Origin: Bacteroidota bacterium
Lineage (GTDB): Bacteria; Bacteroidota; Bacteroidia; Bacteroidales; VadinHA17
Assembly: GCA_030642585.1 (NCBI GenBank)
Contig: DAOWNN010000102.1
Location: 1 to 7,696 of the forward strand
Direction of reading: 5' to 3'
DNA length: 7,696 nucleotides
The stretch's first letter is position 1, and each line of letters starts with the position of its first letter. Position numbers and translations under genes: made by a program. Under the pieces are notes generated by a model, which saw only the letters and a program-made list of their open reading frames with translations, was not told the DNA's origin and made no database searches. Shown here piece by piece: positions 6,744-7,696 of this stretch.

Positions 6744-7555
6744 TGCGAAAATTAGCAACATTCATATTTATCCTCCTGCTTCTGTTTTCTTGTGAAGAAA
6801 AAATCGACTGGGACCTTAATACCAGAAACCTCCCCCTTCTTGTTATTGAGGGAATGATAAGTAATGAACGAAAGCCTCACAGGGTGATTCTTTCCAAACC
6901 TGTAACAAAATTAAATGAAACCCCCGAACCTGCTGAAGGGGCTATTGTTGCAATAACTGACGGAACCAATATTTTTCTCCTGTCGGAAGATGCCAGAAAT
7001 CCGGGGACATATTATACAGACTCAAGCATACAGGGAGTTACCGGTCAAACCTATTATCTCTATATCAATTGGAATAACAGGGAGTTCATAGATTCAGCCT
7101 ATATGCCACCTGTAGAGCCATTGAAACCATTCATTTACAGGAAAACACAAGAAAACCCTGTTTTCTACTTGTTAGGAGACCAGGCTTCAAGTGAGCCTTC
7201 CATTGTAAAGGTATATTATGACTGGTCACACCTGGTTAATGAGTCCCTGAAGGAGGAGGCCATGGCTTTGAGTTACTATTATTCTCTTAACACTATAGAT
7301 GTAAATGAAATGTTTAAGCCAGATCAGGAGAAGGTTTATTTCCCTGCAGGATCAGTTGTATTTCGAAAGAAATTTTCGGTTTCAGCAAAATACCAAAACT
7401 TCTTAAGGTCTATGCTTATGGAAACAGAATGGAAGGGTGGGGTTTTCGATGTATTGCCGGCAAGCATCCCTGGCTCAAACCAGGGCAGGGCAGTTGGGAT
7501 TTTTTCTGCCTCCAGTGTTGTATCCGACACTAACCTGATCTATCCTCTCCCTTAA
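6743..7555 (+). CDS. DUF4249 outer-membrane lipoprotein, receptor partner
   Basis: A 270-residue lipoprotein. The signal peptide MRKLATFIFILLLLFSC has a lipobox LFSC giving lipidated Cys17, followed at once by acidic residues (EEK); acidic residues there are associated with surface export of lipoproteins in several Bacteroidota. The N-terminal block LLVIEGMISNERKPHRVILSKPV (residues 32-54) and C-terminal block SNQGRAVGIFSASSV (245-259) are the features by which I recognise DUF4249, a Bacteroidota family of unknown biochemical function. The middle (residues 66-110) reads as a beta-sandwich, with GTYYTDSSIQGVTGQTYYLYI. The ATG overlaps the receptor TGA stop in TGATG, so translation is probably coupled and the two proteins are likely made together. 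By analogy with SusD it may help capture ligand over the receptor barrel; that role is inferred. The length looks complete. Confidence 0.88.
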   Translation: MRKLATFIFILLLLFSCEEKIDWDLNTRNLPLLVIEGMISNERKPHRVILSKPVTKLNETPEPAEGAIVAITDGTNIFLLSEDARNPGTYYTDSSIQGVTGQTYYLYINWNNREFIDSAYMPPVEPLKPFIYRKTQENPVFYLLGDQASSEPSIVKVYYDWSHLVNESLKEEAMALSYYYSLNTIDVNEMFKPDQEKVYFPAGSVVFRKKFSVSAKYQNFLRSMLMETEWKGGVFDVLPASIPGSNQGRAVGIFSASSVVSDTNLIYPLP

Positions 7556-7696
7556 CCCGCTTTATTCATACAAAAGCGAAGCGCATTGTATGAACCGGAA
7601 CGAAGTGGAGCTCGACGAAGTCAATATGCGAAGGATAGTGGGCCGCAAAGCGGGAACCGACCAACGGGAGCTCACGATGTAAACCCCGATTTAGAC
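7556..7696. repeat. GC-rich inverted-repeat element, no gene seen
   Basis: It begins directly after the DUF4249 stop and runs to, or beyond, the window edge. By my count bases 7576-7675 are 57% G+C, clearly richer than the genes. Outer arms CCCGCTTT (7556-7563) and AAAGCGGG (7647-7654) are perfectly complementary. Inside is a perfect 9-bp hairpin, TTCATACAA (7565-7573) with TTGTATGAA (7586-7594), around a 12-nt loop containing GCGAAGCGC. Further in are CCGC/GCGG around AAA (7643-7653), two ACGAAGT copies (7599-7605 and 7614-7620), and two GGAGCTC copies (7607-7613 and 7667-7673). No T-run follows the hairpins. It may be a dispersed intergenic repeat, a structured RNA or the leader of a gene beyond the window. 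Confidence 0.6.

Noticed and set aside
4092..7555. Classical SusC/SusD glycan-uptake pair
   Set aside because: The downstream lipoprotein has DUF4249 features and no recognisable SusD features, and no carbohydrate enzyme gene is in the window.
7565..7594. Perfect 9-bp hairpin considered as a rho-independent terminator
   Set aside because: AT-rich stem with a 12-nt loop and no T-run on either strand after the stem; better described as part of the repeat element.

Overview
The window comes from a member of the Bacteroidota. The evidence is: AT-rich coding sequence; two upstream regions with the phylum-specific promoter form (a TTTG-like box about 20 bp before TAnnTTTG); no obvious Shine-Dalgarno sequences; families largely confined to the phylum (DUF4251, DUF4249, FecR with a DUF4974-type tail); and a TonB-dependent receptor with STN and carboxypeptidase-like N-terminal domains. 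The genus cannot be fixed from the sequence. All seven genes lie on the + strand.

Left part (1-1768): a small secreted lipoprotein of unknown function is followed after 10 bp by a complete metallo-beta-lactamase-fold hydrolase, probably in one operon. A separately promoted gene then encodes a periplasmic or envelope DUF4251 protein. After it comes a 376-bp non-coding stretch (1769-2144) that ends in a clear Bacteroidota promoter.

Right part (2145-7555): a cell-surface signalling and uptake locus. In order it has an ECF sigma factor, a FecR-type membrane anti-sigma factor, an outer-membrane TonB-dependent receptor with an STN signalling domain, and a DUF4249 lipoprotein whose start codon overlaps the receptor stop by one base. 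In the inferred circuit, ligand binding at the receptor is passed by the periplasmic STN domain to the C-terminal part of FecR, which frees the sigma factor to transcribe the receptor-lipoprotein pair. A DUF4249 lipoprotein occupies the position a SusD-like lipoprotein has in glycan-uptake loci. The ligand cannot be read from the sequence.

The non-coding DNA around this locus is unusual. Between the anti-sigma and receptor genes lie a purine-rich tract with a 16-bp tandem repeat, then a palindromic element with a nested core that resembles a widespread dispersed repeat. Nearer the receptor come an 11-bp direct repeat and a chain of tiny overlapping reading frames running into the preferred receptor start. 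After the DUF4249 gene is a second GC-rich inverted-repeat element that runs to the window edge. I see no RNA gene, CRISPR array, transposase or phage gene. No clearly new biochemical system is evident; the best candidates for follow-up are the receptor/DUF4249 signalling unit and the repeat elements next to it.
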